From: Rhizobium sp. Leaf306
GTDB taxonomy: Bacteria; Pseudomonadota; Alphaproteobacteria; Rhizobiales; Rhizobiaceae
Direction: 5' to 3'
Length of the DNA: 64,000 nucleotides
Assembly: GCF_001423425.1 (NCBI RefSeq)
Contig: NZ_LMNX01000003.1
Coordinates: 860,857-924,856 of the forward strand
Under the pieces are notes generated by a model that saw only the letters and a list, made by a program, of their open reading frames with translations, was not told the origin of the DNA and did not search any database. A program made the position numbers and the translations under genes. This document shows, piece after piece, positions 35,474 to 45,922 of this stretch (position 1 is its first letter; each line of letters begins with the position of its first letter).

Positions 35474-37126
35474 ATGTCTCAATTCCTCAACAGCCGCGAA
35501 AATGCCGTTACCGAGGCGATCGACGGCATGCTCATGGCCTCGGCCGGAGCGCTGAGCCGCCTCGACGGCTATCCGCACATCCGCGTCGTGTTGCGATCCG
35601 ACTGGGACAAGTCGAAGGTCGCGATTGTCTCGGGCGGCGGATCCGGCCATGAACCGGCCCATGCCGGTTTCGTCGGACGCGGCATGCTGACAGCCGCCGT
35701 CTGTGGTGATGTCTTCGCTTCGCCGAGCGTTGATGCCATCCTGACCGCAATTCTCGCCGTAACTGGGCCGCTCGGTTGCCTGCTGATCGTCAAGAACTAT
35801 ACAGGCGACCGGCTGAACTTCGGTCTTGCGGCTGAACGCGCCCGTGCATTCGGGCTGAATGTCGGCATGGTGATCGTGGACGATGACATCGCGCTCCCCG
35901 ATCTGCCGCAGTCCCGCGGTGTGGCGGGCACGCTCTTCGTCCACAAGATCGCCGGTGCGATGGCGGAAAACGGCGCAAGTCTTGATGACGTCATCGACAC
36001 TGCGCGGCGGGTGATCGCCAATACCCGCTCGATCGGCATTGCACTCGACACCTGTACCGTGCCGGGCTCGCCGAAGGAAAAACGCATTCCCGAAGGTCAC
36101 GCCGAACTCGGCCTTGGCATCCACGGTGAGGCGGGTGTGGAGCAGATCGAGTATGACGGCGTGCGCGGCGCCGTGGCCGCCATGGTGGACCGGCTTGCGG
36201 CGGGCATGGAGGACAAGCCGCATGTCGTACTTGTCAACAATCTCGGCGGCACCTCCGTGCTGGAAATGGCCGTGGTCGTCAACGAACTGGTTCAATCGGC
36301 GATCGGCGCGCGCCTCTCGCATATCGTCGGGCCTGCTGCGATGATGACCTCGCTCGACATGCAGGGCTTTTCGATCTCCGTATTGCCGGCGGAAAAGGCC
36401 GATCTCGACTTGCTGGCCAAGCCGGTCGGCCTTGCAGCATGGCCAGGCGTGACGGCGATGCGACCCGTCAACGTCATCGCCCTGCCCGATGGACTGACCC
36501 CGATCGCGCCGCTTGCCTCGCAGCATCTGCCCACCCGTCAATTCCTCACAGAGTGCTGCAAGCTCCTGATCGAGGCGGAAAAACACCTTAACGCGCTCGA
36601 TGCCAAATCCGGCGACGGTGACACCGGCTCGACCCTTGCAAGCGCCGCGCGTGCCCTGATCGAGGCCCTCGATCGGCTACCGCTTGCAGATCACACCCAG
36701 CTCTTTCGCGCCATGGGCCAGGAACTCAGCCAGACCATGGGCGGCTCTTCCGGCGTCTTGCTCGCCATCTTCTTTGCCGCGGCAGGCGATGGGGCCTCAA
36801 GTGGGCTTGGCATGCGCGACGCGCTCAAAGCCGGCCTTGCCCGCATGCAGGAAATCGGCGGCGCAGAGCTCGGCGACCGCACCATGGTCGATGCGCTCTC
36901 GCCTGCACTGGACGCCTATGACAAGGGTTTTGCAGCAGCGGCCAGTGCAGCCCGCGCCGGCGCCAACCTGACCGCAACCTATCTCAGCGCACGCGCAGGC
37001 CGGGCGGCTTACATAAATGCCCGGCAGCTCGAAGGTCACATCGATCCCGGCGCGGAGGCCGTCGCGCGTCTTTTCGAGTTTCTTTCCCTTCGAACGAGCA
37101 GGTCGGAGGGCAAACCCGCGGAGTGA
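35474..37126 (+). CDS. Fused dihydroxyacetone kinase (DhaK-DhaL)
   Basis: 550 residues in one chain. The DhaK part (about 1-330) has the substrate site GGGSGHEPAHAGFVGRGM and the His that binds dihydroxyacetone covalently in GLGIHGEAGVEQIEY (~217). The DhaL part (about 360-540) has SGDGDTGSTLASAARAL and QTMGGSSGVLLAIFFAAAGD, which bind ATP and Mg. It phosphorylates dihydroxyacetone, or a related triose/tetrose ketose, with ATP. Twelve bases after the last transporter gene, it is part of the same operon, so the imported compound probably yields such a ketose. Confidence 0.93.
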   Translation: MSQFLNSRENAVTEAIDGMLMASAGALSRLDGYPHIRVVLRSDWDKSKVAIVSGGGSGHEPAHAGFVGRGMLTAAVCGDVFASPSVDAILTAILAVTGPLGCLLIVKNYTGDRLNFGLAAERARAFGLNVGMVIVDDDIALPDLPQSRGVAGTLFVHKIAGAMAENGASLDDVIDTARRVIANTRSIGIALDTCTVPGSPKEKRIPEGHAELGLGIHGEAGVEQIEYDGVRGAVAAMVDRLAAGMEDKPHVVLVNNLGGTSVLEMAVVVNELVQSAIGARLSHIVGPAAMMTSLDMQGFSISVLPAEKADLDLLAKPVGLAAWPGVTAMRPVNVIALPDGLTPIAPLASQHLPTRQFLTECCKLLIEAEKHLNALDAKSGDGDTGSTLASAARALIEALDRLPLADHTQLFRAMGQELSQTMGGSSGVLLAIFFAAAGDGASSGLGMRDALKAGLARMQEIGGAELGDRTMVDALSPALDAYDKGFAAAASAARAGANLTATYLSARAGRAAYINARQLEGHIDPGAEAVARLFEFLSLRTSRSEGKPAE

Positions 37127-37549
37127 CGGCGGGGATCGGCGCGGCGGGAGCCATCCTGGGCGAGGTCCGCCGCAACGCAAAACACCCGCAGCTTAGAGCT
37201 AAGTGTGCTTTTTGATGATTTGGTTGCGGGGCCTGATGGCGCAGCGATCTGAAAACTCGACCGCCTTAAACCCAAAGGAACCGTCGACTCGGTACTTACG
37301 CGGTTTGCAGAGTGGGTGTGCCGGCAGCTCCGCTCTTTACTGGGCACCGCGAAACCTGGATTTGAGGATGTCGCGCTATCGGTGTTCGGACGCTTTGGGT
37401 GTGAGGAAAGCAAGAAGTCTGTTGGTAGAACCGACAACTCCGGGGTAAGTGAGGATGCAGTTTCCAATAGGCAGGCTCTTTTCGGGAGGCTTGCTACCTG
37501 CATCGGCCTGCAATAATCCCTGTACTCCCGCTCCGGCTTCGAGGCATTA
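37127..37549. other. Intergenic region between kinase and GH13 genes
   Basis: Holds the candidate terminator at 37188-37213. After it, no gene is recognised; short plus-strand frames have no family similarity. The GH13 gene promoter should lie near 37450-37540, but no clear boxes were found. Confidence 0.4.
37188..37213 (+). terminator. Candidate terminator after the transporter/kinase operon
   Basis: An imperfect hairpin (GCA/TGC outside, CTTA/TAAG inside, GAGC loop, with a small bulge) is followed directly by five T. It lies about 60 bases after the kinase stop. The stem is weak, so the call is tentative. Confidence 0.4.
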
Positions 37550-39616
37550 ATGACGCTACCAAGCAATGAATCAATCGAAGAGCTCGTCGCTTTGTCGATG
37601 TTGCAACAAGCACGTACATTTGCCGAGGCCTACGGCGGGCAGTCGCGCCTATGGCAGCGGCCCTATGCAGAGGCGCGGCCTCGTGTCGCTTCATCGATCG
37701 CATCGGTATGGATGACGGCCTATCCCCCTTCGGTAATCCCGTTGCCCGGCGAATCCGTTCTCAGGACCCTTGGCGACGCACATCTGTGGTCAGCCCTTTC
37801 GGCGATCGGCGTACGCGGTATTCACACGGGACCGATGAAACGTGCCGGCAGTATGAAAGACGGCGTCTACAGCCCGACGATCGACGGCAATTTCGACAGA
37901 ATAAGCTTCGACATCGATCCGACTTTCGGCACGAACGAGGAATTCGTTGCCATCAGCCGCATGGCGGCGGCACACAACGCCATTGTCATTGACGATGTCA
38001 TTCCTTCACACACGGGCAAGGGTCCGGATTTTCGGCTCGCCGAAATGAATCATTCGACCTACCCTGGTCTCTATCACATGGTCGAAATTCCAGAGGAAGA
38101 ATGGCAGCGTCTTCCGGACGTGCCTGAGGGCCGGGAGGCGGTCAACCTGCCTGCCGATACCGTTGACTACCTGAGGGATCGTGGCTTGATTGTCGGCCAG
38201 CTCCAGCGGGTCATTTTCTTCGAGCCCGGCGTCAAAGAGACGGACTGGAGTGCGACCGGCCCTATTACCGGCGTCGACGGCAAGGAGCGCCGCTGGGTTT
38301 ACCTGCACTACTTCAAGGAGGGGCAGCCGAGCCTGAACTGGCTGGATCCATCATTTGCCGCGCAACAGATGATCATCGGCGATGCGTTGCATTCGATCGA
38401 CCAGATGGGCGCCCGTGGCCTGCGGTTGGACGCGAATGGATTTCTCGGCGTCGAGCGCCGAGTGGAGGGGCCGGCATGGTCGGAAAGCCATCCGCTTTCC
38501 GTGACGGGCAACGCACTGCTCGCTGGCATGATCCGCAAGGCCGGCGGGTTTTCGTTTCAGGAGCTTAACCTGACGATCGATGATATTGCCGCGATGTCAA
38601 AGGGTGGAGCGGATCTGTCCTACGATTTCATCACGCGCCCGGCCTATCATCACGCGCTGTTGACAGGCAATACCGAGTTCTTGCGCATGATGCTGCGGAT
38701 GGTCCATGAATTTGGCATCGATCCTGCGTCGCTTATTCATGCGCTCCAGAATCACGATGAACTGACGACGGAACTCGTGCATTTCTGGACATTGCATGCA
38801 GACGATATTTACACCTTTGCCGGCCAGACCTGGCAGGGGCGTACGCTGCGCATGCATATTCGCGACGTAATACGCGAGCGCCTTTCGGGACCCAACGCCC
38901 CCTATAACCTTCCCTTTGTCACCAACGGCATCGCCTGCACGACAGCGAGCGTCATTGCCGCAGCCCTCGACATTGCCGACCTGGAAAGCATCGATGACGA
39001 GACGACAAAGCTGATCCAGAAAATTCACCTTCTGCTGGTGATGTACAACGCTTTTCAGCCGGGCGTATTCGCGCTTTCCGGATGGGATCTGGTCGGCGCT
39101 TTGCCATTAACGCCGGCTCAGGTGCAGCACCTGATGGCCGACGGCGACACCCGCTGGATCGAACGCGGCGCCTATGATCTGACGGGTCAGAACTCTGGCG
39201 AGGAGTTTTCCGCCGACGGCATGCCGCGTGCCCGCGCCCTATACGGCCCGATCAGCGAGCAGCTCGCGCAGCCGGACTCGTTTGCCTCGCAGCTCAAACG
39301 CCTGCTGGCCGTTCGGGAAGCTTATGGGATCGCGGCCAGTCGACAAGTCTCGATACCTGATACCACCGCCCCAGGTTTGCTCATCATGGTCCACGAACTT
39401 CCGGATCTACGAGGCACGCAGGTGACCGCCCTGAATTTCAGCTCCTCGGCGATCTCCGAAGTCGTGATCTTGCAGAACGTCAGGCCAGGACCTGTCGTCG
39501 ACATGATTGCGGAGTCAATCGAAGGCGACCTTACAGAAGATGGCGCATTGACTATCAATCTGGAGCCCTACGAGGGTCTATCCCTCAGAGTTGTTGGAAC
39601 GCTCCCGACGCTCTAA
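37550..39616 (+). CDS. GH13 alpha-glucosyltransferase, trehalose-synthase-like
   Basis: 688 residues. GH13 regions are visible: substrate-loop [15 protein letters not shown], the nucleophile Asp in [15 protein letters not shown], the acid/base Glu in [10 protein letters not shown], and the transition-state Asp in [11 protein letters not shown]. Similarity is to maltose alpha-D-glucosyltransferases (TreS), although the sequence departs from standard TreS in several regions and no maltokinase domain follows. It may interconvert maltose and trehalose or act on a related disaccharide. It stands alone on the plus strand, with no signal peptide, and may be regulated separately from the kinase operon. 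Confidence 0.75.
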   Translation: MTLPSNESIEELVALSMLQQARTFAEAYGGQSRLWQRPYAEARPRVASSIASVWMTAYPPSVIPLPGESVLRTLGDAHLWSALSAIGVRGIHTGPMKRAGSMKDGVYSPTIDGNFDRISFDIDPTFGTNEEFVAISRMAAAHNAIVIDDVIPSHTGKGPDFRLAEMNHSTYPGLYHMVEIPEEEWQRLPDVPEGREAVNLPADTVDYLRDRGLIVGQLQRVIFFEPGVKETDWSATGPITGVDGKERRWVYLHYFKEGQPSLNWLDPSFAAQQMIIGDALHSIDQMGARGLRLDANGFLGVERRVEGPAWSESHPLSVTGNALLAGMIRKAGGFSFQELNLTIDDIAAMSKGGADLSYDFITRPAYHHALLTGNTEFLRMMLRMVHEFGIDPASLIHALQNHDELTTELVHFWTLHADDIYTFAGQTWQGRTLRMHIRDVIRERLSGPNAPYNLPFVTNGIACTTASVIAAALDIADLESIDDETTKLIQKIHLLLVMYNAFQPGVFALSGWDLVGALPLTPAQVQHLMADGDTRWIERGAYDLTGQNSGEEFSADGMPRARALYGPISEQLAQPDSFASQLKRLLAVREAYGIAASRQVSIPDTTAPGLLIMVHELPDLRGTQVTALNFSSSAISEVVILQNVRPGPVVDMIAESIEGDLTEDGALTINLEPYEGLSLRVVGTLPTL

Positions 39617-39826
39617 ATGTCACGCGTATATCTCTGCAAATAGCCGCGCTTGTGCGTTCGCTTGCGGGTCTACGACCCGCTTGCGGACGTGATACATGAC
39701 GGGATTTTACACGCCTTGGCCGGCGGTGATCCAACGATACGGGATCTCTGACGCCTTCACCTGCTGTCGAGTGGCAACCAATCGCAGGACCAAGCGGGCG
39801 ACATTGAGCTGCCTCCATGCGTCACA

Positions 39827-40948
39827 TCACATGGACGGCGCGAAAGCGCTCGGGATGCTGCTCCTGGCGGCATGGACCGGCACGTCGATGCGCTGTCCTG
39901 TGATCCGGTCGTAGAGGTGCAGTGCCTCTGGCGGCAGGGTCAGCCAGACGGGCCGGCCTTCCAGTTGCTGGTCGCCGGGTGGCAGGGTCGCTGCGATCTC
40001 CCGGTCGCCAAGGGTGCAATAGGCGACACGCGAGCCACCCAGTTCCTCGACAAAGTCGACCGTCGCCGGAAGGCCGGCTCCGGCAGTTTCACTCAGCAGG
40101 AGGTTTTCCGGCCTGACGCCGACGGTGACCGGAGTTCCTTCCGCAAGGCTTGTCCGGCCGATGCCGACCCCGCCAGTTGGCGCATCGATGACGAGAGCGC
40201 CGCCGGCCCCGATGGCGGCCGGGAAAAGGTTCATGGCCGGCGCCCCCATGAACCCGGCGACGAAGACCGAGGCCGGCTTTCGGTAGACCTCGGCGGGCGA
40301 TCCGATCTGCTCGACGCGACCGGCATTCATCACGATCAGCGTGTCGGCAAGCGTCATCGCTTCGACCTGATCATGCGTCACGAACACCGACGTCGCCTTG
40401 AGGCGCCGGTGCAGCTTCTTGATCTCGATGCGCATCTGGACGCGCAGCAGTGCATCGAGATTGGACAGCGGTTCGTCGAACAGAAAGACGTCGGGTTCGC
40501 GCACCATCGCGCGGCCCATGGCCACGCGTTGCCGCTGCCCGCCGGAGAGCTGCGCCGGGCGCCGGTCGAGATACTCCGTCAGGTTCAGGATCTTCGCCAC
40601 AGCCTCGACCTTGCTGTCGCGCTCGGCCCGCGGCAGCTTGGCGATCCGAAGCGGATAGGCGATGTTCTGGCGCACGGTCATGTGCGGATAGAGTGCATAG
40701 TTCTGGAACACCATGGCACAGCCACGATCGGCCGGCTCGATGTCGTTCATCACCGTTTCACCGATGGAAATCGTGCCTGACGTGACCTCCTCCAGTCCCG
40801 CGATCATACGCAGGAGGGTCGACTTGCCGCAGCCCGACGGACCGACGATGACGACGAAATGGCCATCGGGGATGGTGATATCGACGCCATGCAGGACCGG
40901 CTTGCCGTCGTAGGATTTTTTCAGGTTTGAGAGTGTCAGATCAGCCAT
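39827..40948 (-). CDS. Ugp-like ABC transporter ATPase
   Basis: 373 residues, MalK/UgpC type. Walker [20 protein letters not shown]-loop [13 protein letters not shown], signature [15 protein letters not shown], Walker [16 protein letters not shown], switch His [11 protein letters not shown], and a C-terminal TOBE-type region ([19 protein letters not shown]). It is the last gene of the minus-strand importer operon and powers the two permeases upstream. Confidence 0.93.
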   Translation of the reverse strand: MADLTLSNLKKSYDGKPVLHGVDITIPDGHFVVIVGPSGCGKSTLLRMIAGLEEVTSGTISIGETVMNDIEPADRGCAMVFQNYALYPHMTVRQNIAYPLRIAKLPRAERDSKVEAVAKILNLTEYLDRRPAQLSGGQRQRVAMGRAMVREPDVFLFDEPLSNLDALLRVQMRIEIKKLHRRLKATSVFVTHDQVEAMTLADTLIVMNAGRVEQIGSPAEVYRKPASVFVAGFMGAPAMNLFPAAIGAGGALVIDAPTGGVGIGRTSLAEGTPVTVGVRPENLLLSETAGAGLPATVDFVEELGGSRVAYCTLGDREIAATLPPGDQQLEGRPVWLTLPPEALHLYDRITGQRIDVPVHAARSSIPSAFAPSM

Positions 40949-41033
40949 CAGATGTCTCCCGGACGACGGTTGTGCAGGTGTGCGAGGGTGGACGTGTCGC
41001 GGCCGATGCCTGCGAGATTGGGCCTGCCGCGCA

Positions 41034-41906
41034 TCAGCGGATACCGGATTTCATGAAGGACTGGACGACCTGGCGCTGCAGGACGACGTAAATGACGAGG
41101 ACCGGCAGGCTTGCGAGCGTCGAGGCGGCCATCAGTGGTCCCCACTGGTTGCCCTCGGCCGTCATGAACATCTGGATGCCGATCTGGATGACGGAATTTT
41201 CGGCCGTGCGGCTGAGCAGCAGTGGCCAGAAATACTCGTTCCAGGTCGAGATGAAGATGAGGATGGCAAGCGAGGCGATCGTGCCGCGCAGATTGGGCAC
41301 CATCACCTCCCAGAGAATCCGCCAGTTGCGTGCGCCGTCCATACGCGCCGCCTCGATGACTTCCCGGGGGAAGCTGCGCATTGCCTGGGCAAGAAGCAGG
41401 ATGGCAAGTGCCGAGACAAGGTTCGGCAGGATCAGCGCCACGATGCTATCGAGCAGACCCATCTGGGCAATCAGCAGATAGTTCGGGATCATCACCACCT
41501 GAAAGGGTACCAGCCAGGTCAGCGCCACGGCGCTATACACCAGCTTGTCGAGCGCGAATGTCCAGCGGGCGAAGGCGAAGGCGGCAAGAAGCCCGGTCAG
41601 AAGCTGAAAGGCCGTGGAGACGACGGAAAAGACCAGCGTGTTGACCAGCATGCGGCCGATCGGGATGGCCTCCAGAGCCTGCCGGTAATTGTCGAGCGAC
41701 ATGCTCGTCGGCCATAGGCTCGTCTCGAACATGGCATTGGCGGGACGCAGCGAACTCGCCAGCATCCAGTAGACCGGGAAAAGGCACAGGATCGACAGGA
41801 GGACCATGAGAACATGACCAGCCGCGGTGTCGAGGCCGGATTTGTCCGAGATGCGGCGAAGCGGGCGCGCCATCGGGCGGGGCGCGCGCAGGACGTCAGT
41901 TGTCAT
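41034..41906 (-). CDS. Ugp-like ABC transporter permease (UgpE type)
   Basis: 290 residues, six spans, the first at [20 protein letters not shown]. Coupling loop [20 protein letters not shown] near 190-209, [16 protein letters not shown] near 225. The start overlaps the preceding permease gene by 11 bases. Between its stop and the ATPase start is an 85-base gap without a gene. Confidence 0.92.
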   Translation of the reverse strand: MTTDVLRAPRPMARPLRRISDKSGLDTAAGHVLMVLLSILCLFPVYWMLASSLRPANAMFETSLWPTSMSLDNYRQALEAIPIGRMLVNTLVFSVVSTAFQLLTGLLAAFAFARWTFALDKLVYSAVALTWLVPFQVVMIPNYLLIAQMGLLDSIVALILPNLVSALAILLLAQAMRSFPREVIEAARMDGARNWRILWEVMVPNLRGTIASLAILIFISTWNEYFWPLLLSRTAENSVIQIGIQMFMTAEGNQWGPLMAASTLASLPVLVIYVVLQRQVVQSFMKSGIR

Positions 41907-42816
41907 GGAAGGTATACCTGTCGATCAGGCGGAAGAGCACAAAGGCCACTGCGCCGAAGCCGAGGAAAAGGATGACGGCCGCAGCCGAGCCCCAGCCCAC
42001 CGACATGGTGGAGAAGCCGAAATCCCAAAGGAGATAGTAGATGTTGGAGGTGGAGCCGAGCGGGCCGCCGCCTGTCAGCACGTTGATATAGGTGAAACTC
42101 CACTGCGCGCCGAGCAGGATCGTCATGACGACCAGGAACAGAGCCGTGGAACTGAGGAGCGGCAGGCGGATGTCGCGGATGATCTCCCATTTGCTGGCGC
42201 CGTCCATGCGGGCGGCCTCCACCAGGGAGGGGTTGATGTTGGCATTGGCGGCAGACAGGATCAGCGTCGAAAACCCGATCAGCTTCCAGCCGGTGATCAG
42301 GATGACGGTCCAGATCGCGGTGTTGGGATCGGAGAGGAACTTCACGGGCTTGAAGCCGATGCCCTGGAGCATCTGGTTGACCAGGCCGTAGCCGGGATCG
42401 AGCAGCCAGCGCCAGACGGCGGCGGCCACCACCGGCGCGATGATCATCGGCACGAAGATGATGGCGCGGTAGATGTTGCGCGAGCGCTCGGGAAGGTCAT
42501 GAGTATAGATGGCGATCGCCAGCGGGATCAGCACGGCCAGCGGCAAAATGCCGAAAATGTAGATCCCGGTATTGCGCAGCGACTGCCAGAATTTGGGCAG
42601 GGCAAAGATGCGCGTGTAGTTGTTCCAGCCGACATAGATCTGTGGCGAATTGGGCAGCATGTTCCACTGGTAGAAGCTCAGACGCAGCGCATCGACCAGC
42701 GGCCAGTAGATCCAAACCACAAGCAGGATAAGGGCCGGAGACAGGTAGAGCCAGGGTGCCCAGCGCGACTGGGTCATCCGTCTGCGGCGGGTCGGTGCTT
42801 GTGCGGCCAGGGCCAT
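41896..42816 (-). CDS. Ugp-like ABC transporter permease (UgpA type)
   Basis: 306 residues. First span near residues 20-40 (LYLSPALILLVVWIYWPLVD). LRLSFYQWNML and the EAA loop [20 protein letters not shown] with VLTGGGPLGSTSNI are family marks. With the UgpE-type partner it forms the channel. Substrate class: glycerol-3-phosphate, glycerophosphodiesters or sugars; the neighbouring phosphoesterase favours phosphodiesters. Confidence 0.92.
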   Translation of the reverse strand: MALAAQAPTRRRRMTQSRWAPWLYLSPALILLVVWIYWPLVDALRLSFYQWNMLPNSPQIYVGWNNYTRIFALPKFWQSLRNTGIYIFGILPLAVLIPLAIAIYTHDLPERSRNIYRAIIFVPMIIAPVVAAAVWRWLLDPGYGLVNQMLQGIGFKPVKFLSDPNTAIWTVILITGWKLIGFSTLILSAANANINPSLVEAARMDGASKWEIIRDIRLPLLSSTALFLVVMTILLGAQWSFTYINVLTGGGPLGSTSNIYYLLWDFGFSTMSVGWGSAAAVILFLGFGAVAFVLFRLIDRYTFHDN

Positions 42817-42892
42817 TCTACGCTCCAGTGGGTTTGAAAGGCGTTGGCCTTTTCCGTCGGTCCGGTCGTGGCAAAAGCGCGCGACGGGTGTG

Positions 42893-43612
42893 TTACGCGC
42901 ACAGACGGTCCGTCAGCGCGTCGATCTCTGCTGCGTTAAGACCGATACGTTCGAGATAGGCCGCGATCCCGCCATGCGCCGCATCGAGACAGTCAAGGAA
43001 GGCCTCCATCGTCGCGGCGTCACTGGCGAGCATCCGCTCCACATGGTCGGCATCGATGCCTGCGGCAAGCGAACGGGCGCGAAGCTGCGCGATCAGGCCC
43101 TCGGCGGAGGCCGTGAGCGCATAGTCGGCAACGATGTCGGCATGTGAGACGCCGGCGGTGGCCAGAAGCATGGCAGCGACGACGCCGGTGCGGTCCTTGC
43201 CGGCCGTGCAGTGGAACAGCACCATCCCCGGCCGGGCTTGCCCGATGGCGCGAAAGACCGTGGCGAACTGCGCGCCACAATGATCCAGCGCGCTGCAATA
43301 GCGCTCCGCCATGTCGAAGGGCTGCCGCACCATTGCGATCGGCGCCAGCGCGTCGAAGAGCACGATATTGCGGTAGGACACCGTCTCGTGGCCGATGAAG
43401 GGATGGTCTGTGACCGCAGTCTCGTGCGGCCCGCGCAGGTCGATGACGAGCGAGAGATCATCGGCGACAAGCGTCGCCAGGCTCTCGCCATTGAGCGGGT
43501 GCAGTGCTTCCCCGCGCAGGATCCGGCGCCATTGCGTGGTGCCGCCGGCCTGCCGATTGTAGCCGCCGAGGTCGCGGATGTTGTGGGTGTCGGGCAGCGT
43601 CCAGTGACGCAT
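42893..43612 (-). CDS. Tyrosine-phosphatase-family protein (PTP/DSP-like)
   Basis: 239 residues from ATG 43612, which has AGGAGG upstream. N-terminal part DTHNIRDLGGYNRQAGGTTQ is typical of bacterial tyrosine/lipid phosphatases (Y_phosphatase3). The P-loop is VLFHCTAGKDRTGVVAAML (HCxxGKDRTG) near residue 138. It could remove phosphate from protein Tyr, inositol phosphates or small phosphoesters. Being inside the importer operon, a role in processing an imported phosphorylated compound is plausible, but regulatory roles are possible too. Confidence 0.88.
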   Translation of the reverse strand: MRHWTLPDTHNIRDLGGYNRQAGGTTQWRRILRGEALHPLNGESLATLVADDLSLVIDLRGPHETAVTDHPFIGHETVSYRNIVLFDALAPIAMVRQPFDMAERYCSALDHCGAQFATVFRAIGQARPGMVLFHCTAGKDRTGVVAAMLLATAGVSHADIVADYALTASAEGLIAQLRARSLAAGIDADHVERMLASDAATMEAFLDCLDAAHGGIAAYLERIGLNAAEIDALTDRLCA

Positions 43613-43701
43613 GGTGGCCTCCTGCTGTGCTTCGGTCTGTTCGTCTTGGTACAAATGGGGGCGCGCGTCGTCGCGGATGCAACGCCCCCACTCGCGCGTG
43701 C

Positions 43702-45000
43702 TCAGGGCATCAGCGCCTGAGCATTGGCCTGCGCCTCAGACAGGGCCTTCACCACGTCATTGGGACCGAGCACCGCCTCCGAGACGGCTTCCTTCATCAT
43801 CGCTTCGGCCTGGCGATAGTTCGGGCCGGGGAAGGCGACATTGGGGGTAAGGCGCGACAGCTGTTCGAGGTTCGGACGGATCAGCGGGTGCGTCGCTGTC
43901 CAGGGGCCGAGCAGCTTCGGATCGTCGACGATGTTGAGGCGAAGCGGCAGATAGCCGATCTTCGAGGTGATGATTGTGTAGCCGTAGTCGGAGGTGAGGA
44001 ACTTCATCAACTCGTAGGCGGCGCGCTGCTTAACCGGATCCTGCGAGAAGGCATAGAGCGCCGAGCCCGAATTGGTGGGCGCGGTCGGCTTGGTCCCGAA
44101 GGCCGGCATGCCGGTCACCCGCAGTTCCCACTTGCCGTCGGCGGATTTGGACAGGGAGTTCTGCAGGGCGCTGGTGTAGAGATACATGCCCAGCCGGCCG
44201 GCGGCAAAAGCCTCCTGCGGATTGGCCGGGTCGAGGCGGGCATGGGCGCCGCTGTCGACCATGTCGCGCAGCATCTGCACCGCTTCAATGCCATTCTTGT
44301 CGGCGAAGGTCAGCGTGTTGCCATCGCGGACCTTGCCGCCATTCGACATCAGGATCGCCTGATAGACGAAGGTGCCGTCTGTCGGGCCGTAGGCGCCGGG
44401 AAAGAAGCCGTCCACGCCGGTCTTGGCGACGATGGCTTCGGCTGCCGTCTTCACCTCGGCCCAGGTCTTGGGTGGCGTCTCGGGATCGAGGCCGGCTTTG
44501 CGGAAGAGATCAGCGTTGTAGTAGAGGATCGGCGTCGAGAACGTATAGGCAAGCCCATAGGTCTTGCCGTTGATCTTGCCGAGGTCGACGCCACGCGGGA
44601 TCAGTCCGTCGGTAAGGGCCGCATATCCCTTTGGGCCCGCCAAGTCCTCAAGCGGCTGTGCACCCAGATCCGAGGCAAGATAGATGAGGTCGCGAAACAC
44701 CAGCTGGGCAACGTCGGGCTGCATGCCGGCGGCCATATCGGCCTGCAGGCGCGTGATGATGTCGTTGGAGGGAACTCCGACAGTCTTCACCTTGATCAGC
44801 GGGTTTTCCTGCTCGAACTTGGCGATCATCTCGCGGGTGGCGTCCGCACCGGCGCTCGCCGTGGCGAGGTTGTAGTTGTAGAAAGTGATGGTTACCGGCT
44901 TGGTAATCTCGGCAGCCATTTCGGCATGCGCGGCGCCGGTTGTTCCGGCGGCACCGAGGACTGCGGCGACCGCAAGGCCGAGGAAGGTGCGTTTTCTCAT
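43702..45000 (-). CDS. Ugp-like ABC transporter solute-binding protein
   Basis: 432 residues from ATG 45000. Signal peptide MRKRTFLGLAVAAVLGAAGT ends near AAHA. The SBP_bac_1 fold: VTITFYNYNLATASAGADAT, MIAKFEQENPLIKVKTVGVP, GMQPDVAQLVFRDLIYLASD, YGLAYTFSTPILYYNADLFR. It is related to UgpB-type proteins (GLDPETPPKTWAEV). Captures the substrate in the periplasm for the two permeases. Confidence 0.92.
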   Translation of the reverse strand: MRKRTFLGLAVAAVLGAAGTTGAAHAEMAAEITKPVTITFYNYNLATASAGADATREMIAKFEQENPLIKVKTVGVPSNDIITRLQADMAAGMQPDVAQLVFRDLIYLASDLGAQPLEDLAGPKGYAALTDGLIPRGVDLGKINGKTYGLAYTFSTPILYYNADLFRKAGLDPETPPKTWAEVKTAAEAIVAKTGVDGFFPGAYGPTDGTFVYQAILMSNGGKVRDGNTLTFADKNGIEAVQMLRDMVDSGAHARLDPANPQEAFAAGRLGMYLYTSALQNSLSKSADGKWELRVTGMPAFGTKPTAPTNSGSALYAFSQDPVKQRAAYELMKFLTSDYGYTIITSKIGYLPLRLNIVDDPKLLGPWTATHPLIRPNLEQLSRLTPNVAFPGPNYRQAEAMMKEAVSEAVLGPNDVVKALSEAQANAQALMP

Positions 45001-45029
45001 CGCGGGAAGCTCCTGTTGGGAGAAGTTGA

Positions 45030-45881
45030 TCATTCGGTGGCGCCCGCCATGGCCGCATCCTGCTTGTGGCGCAGCAGCGAGAGGTCGTAGCGGTTGAGTT
45101 CGTTGCGGGTCTGCGGCAGGGGCACAAGCGCCATGGTCAGGCCCGAGGTGCGAATGGTGCCGATCCCGAAGGAGGCGCCTTCGACCATGCGCAGGATGTC
45201 TGTCGTCAGGATATCGGTCGCGGCATGCTGGCCCATGCCGACGATGACGGGGATGCCATGCCATGAGGAGAACCGGTCGTGATGGATATGACCGGAGAGA
45301 ATCCCGAGGATGTTGCGGCCCTTGAGCACGCCGGCCAGCTGCTGGCTTTGGCTGAACTCGATCGTGCGCCAGTGGTCCCACGGAACAGCGTCGCCCAGCA
45401 CCGGGGCGTGGTGGGCAACGATCAGCTTGGGCAGATCGCCGTGCCGGTCGAGCGCGTGAGCGAGCCAGGCGAATTGCGCGGGCGTCAGGCTGCCGCCGAT
45501 CTCGCCAGGGGTCGTGGTGTCGAGCGTGACGATATGGATGCCGCCGATAACCTGGTCGTGGTCATAGGGGGCATCGAGATCGCTGGTTCGGTCAAGCATG
45601 CCTTTGTAGAACCCGGCGCGCGTGTCGTGATTGCCGATCGCGTAGACGACCGGCACGTCGGTGGCGGCCATCAGCGACCGCAGCTGGCGGTAGCTCTCGA
45701 CATCGCCGCGATTGGTGAGATCGCCGCTGGCGATAATGAACTGCGGCTTCTGATCCATCGACCCGATCAGCGCGAGCACGCGCGAAAGCGTGGCCGAGGT
45801 GTCGCTGAACAGATGGCTATCGGCGACGGAAGGATTGCCGACATGTAGATCGGTGATGTGGATGAACGTCGTTTCGACCAT
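45030..45881 (-). CDS. Calcineurin-like metallophosphoesterase (GpdQ/CpdA type)
   Basis: 283 residues from ATG 45881. The five metal-ligand motifs of class III phosphodiesterases are present: FIHITDLHVG, IIASGDLTNRGD, YAIGNHDTR, IVAHHAPV and ILSGHIHHDRF. Relatives include cAMP phosphodiesterase CpdA and the glycerophosphodiesterase GpdQ. Next to an Ugp-like importer, cleavage of an imported phosphodiester is likely. It is cytoplasmic (no signal peptide) and lies 29 bases before the binding-protein gene. Confidence 0.88.
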   Translation of the reverse strand: MVETTFIHITDLHVGNPSVADSHLFSDTSATLSRVLALIGSMDQKPQFIIASGDLTNRGDVESYRQLRSLMAATDVPVVYAIGNHDTRAGFYKGMLDRTSDLDAPYDHDQVIGGIHIVTLDTTTPGEIGGSLTPAQFAWLAHALDRHGDLPKLIVAHHAPVLGDAVPWDHWRTIEFSQSQQLAGVLKGRNILGILSGHIHHDRFSSWHGIPVIVGMGQHAATDILTTDILRMVEGASFGIGTIRTSGLTMALVPLPQTRNELNRYDLSLLRHKQDAAMAGATE

Positions 45882-45922
45882 GGGGAGCTCCTGCGTTGGA
45901 GCCTGTCTAGGCGCTTCCCGTC

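Noticed and set aside
39664..39680. GCGGGT/ACCCGC hairpin between GH13 and UgpC genes as a terminator
   Set aside because: No T-run follows on either strand.
43504..45090. 528-codon plus-strand frame opposite the Ugp-like binding protein
   Set aside because: Antisense shadow; the minus strand encodes a recognisable signal peptide and binding-protein fold.
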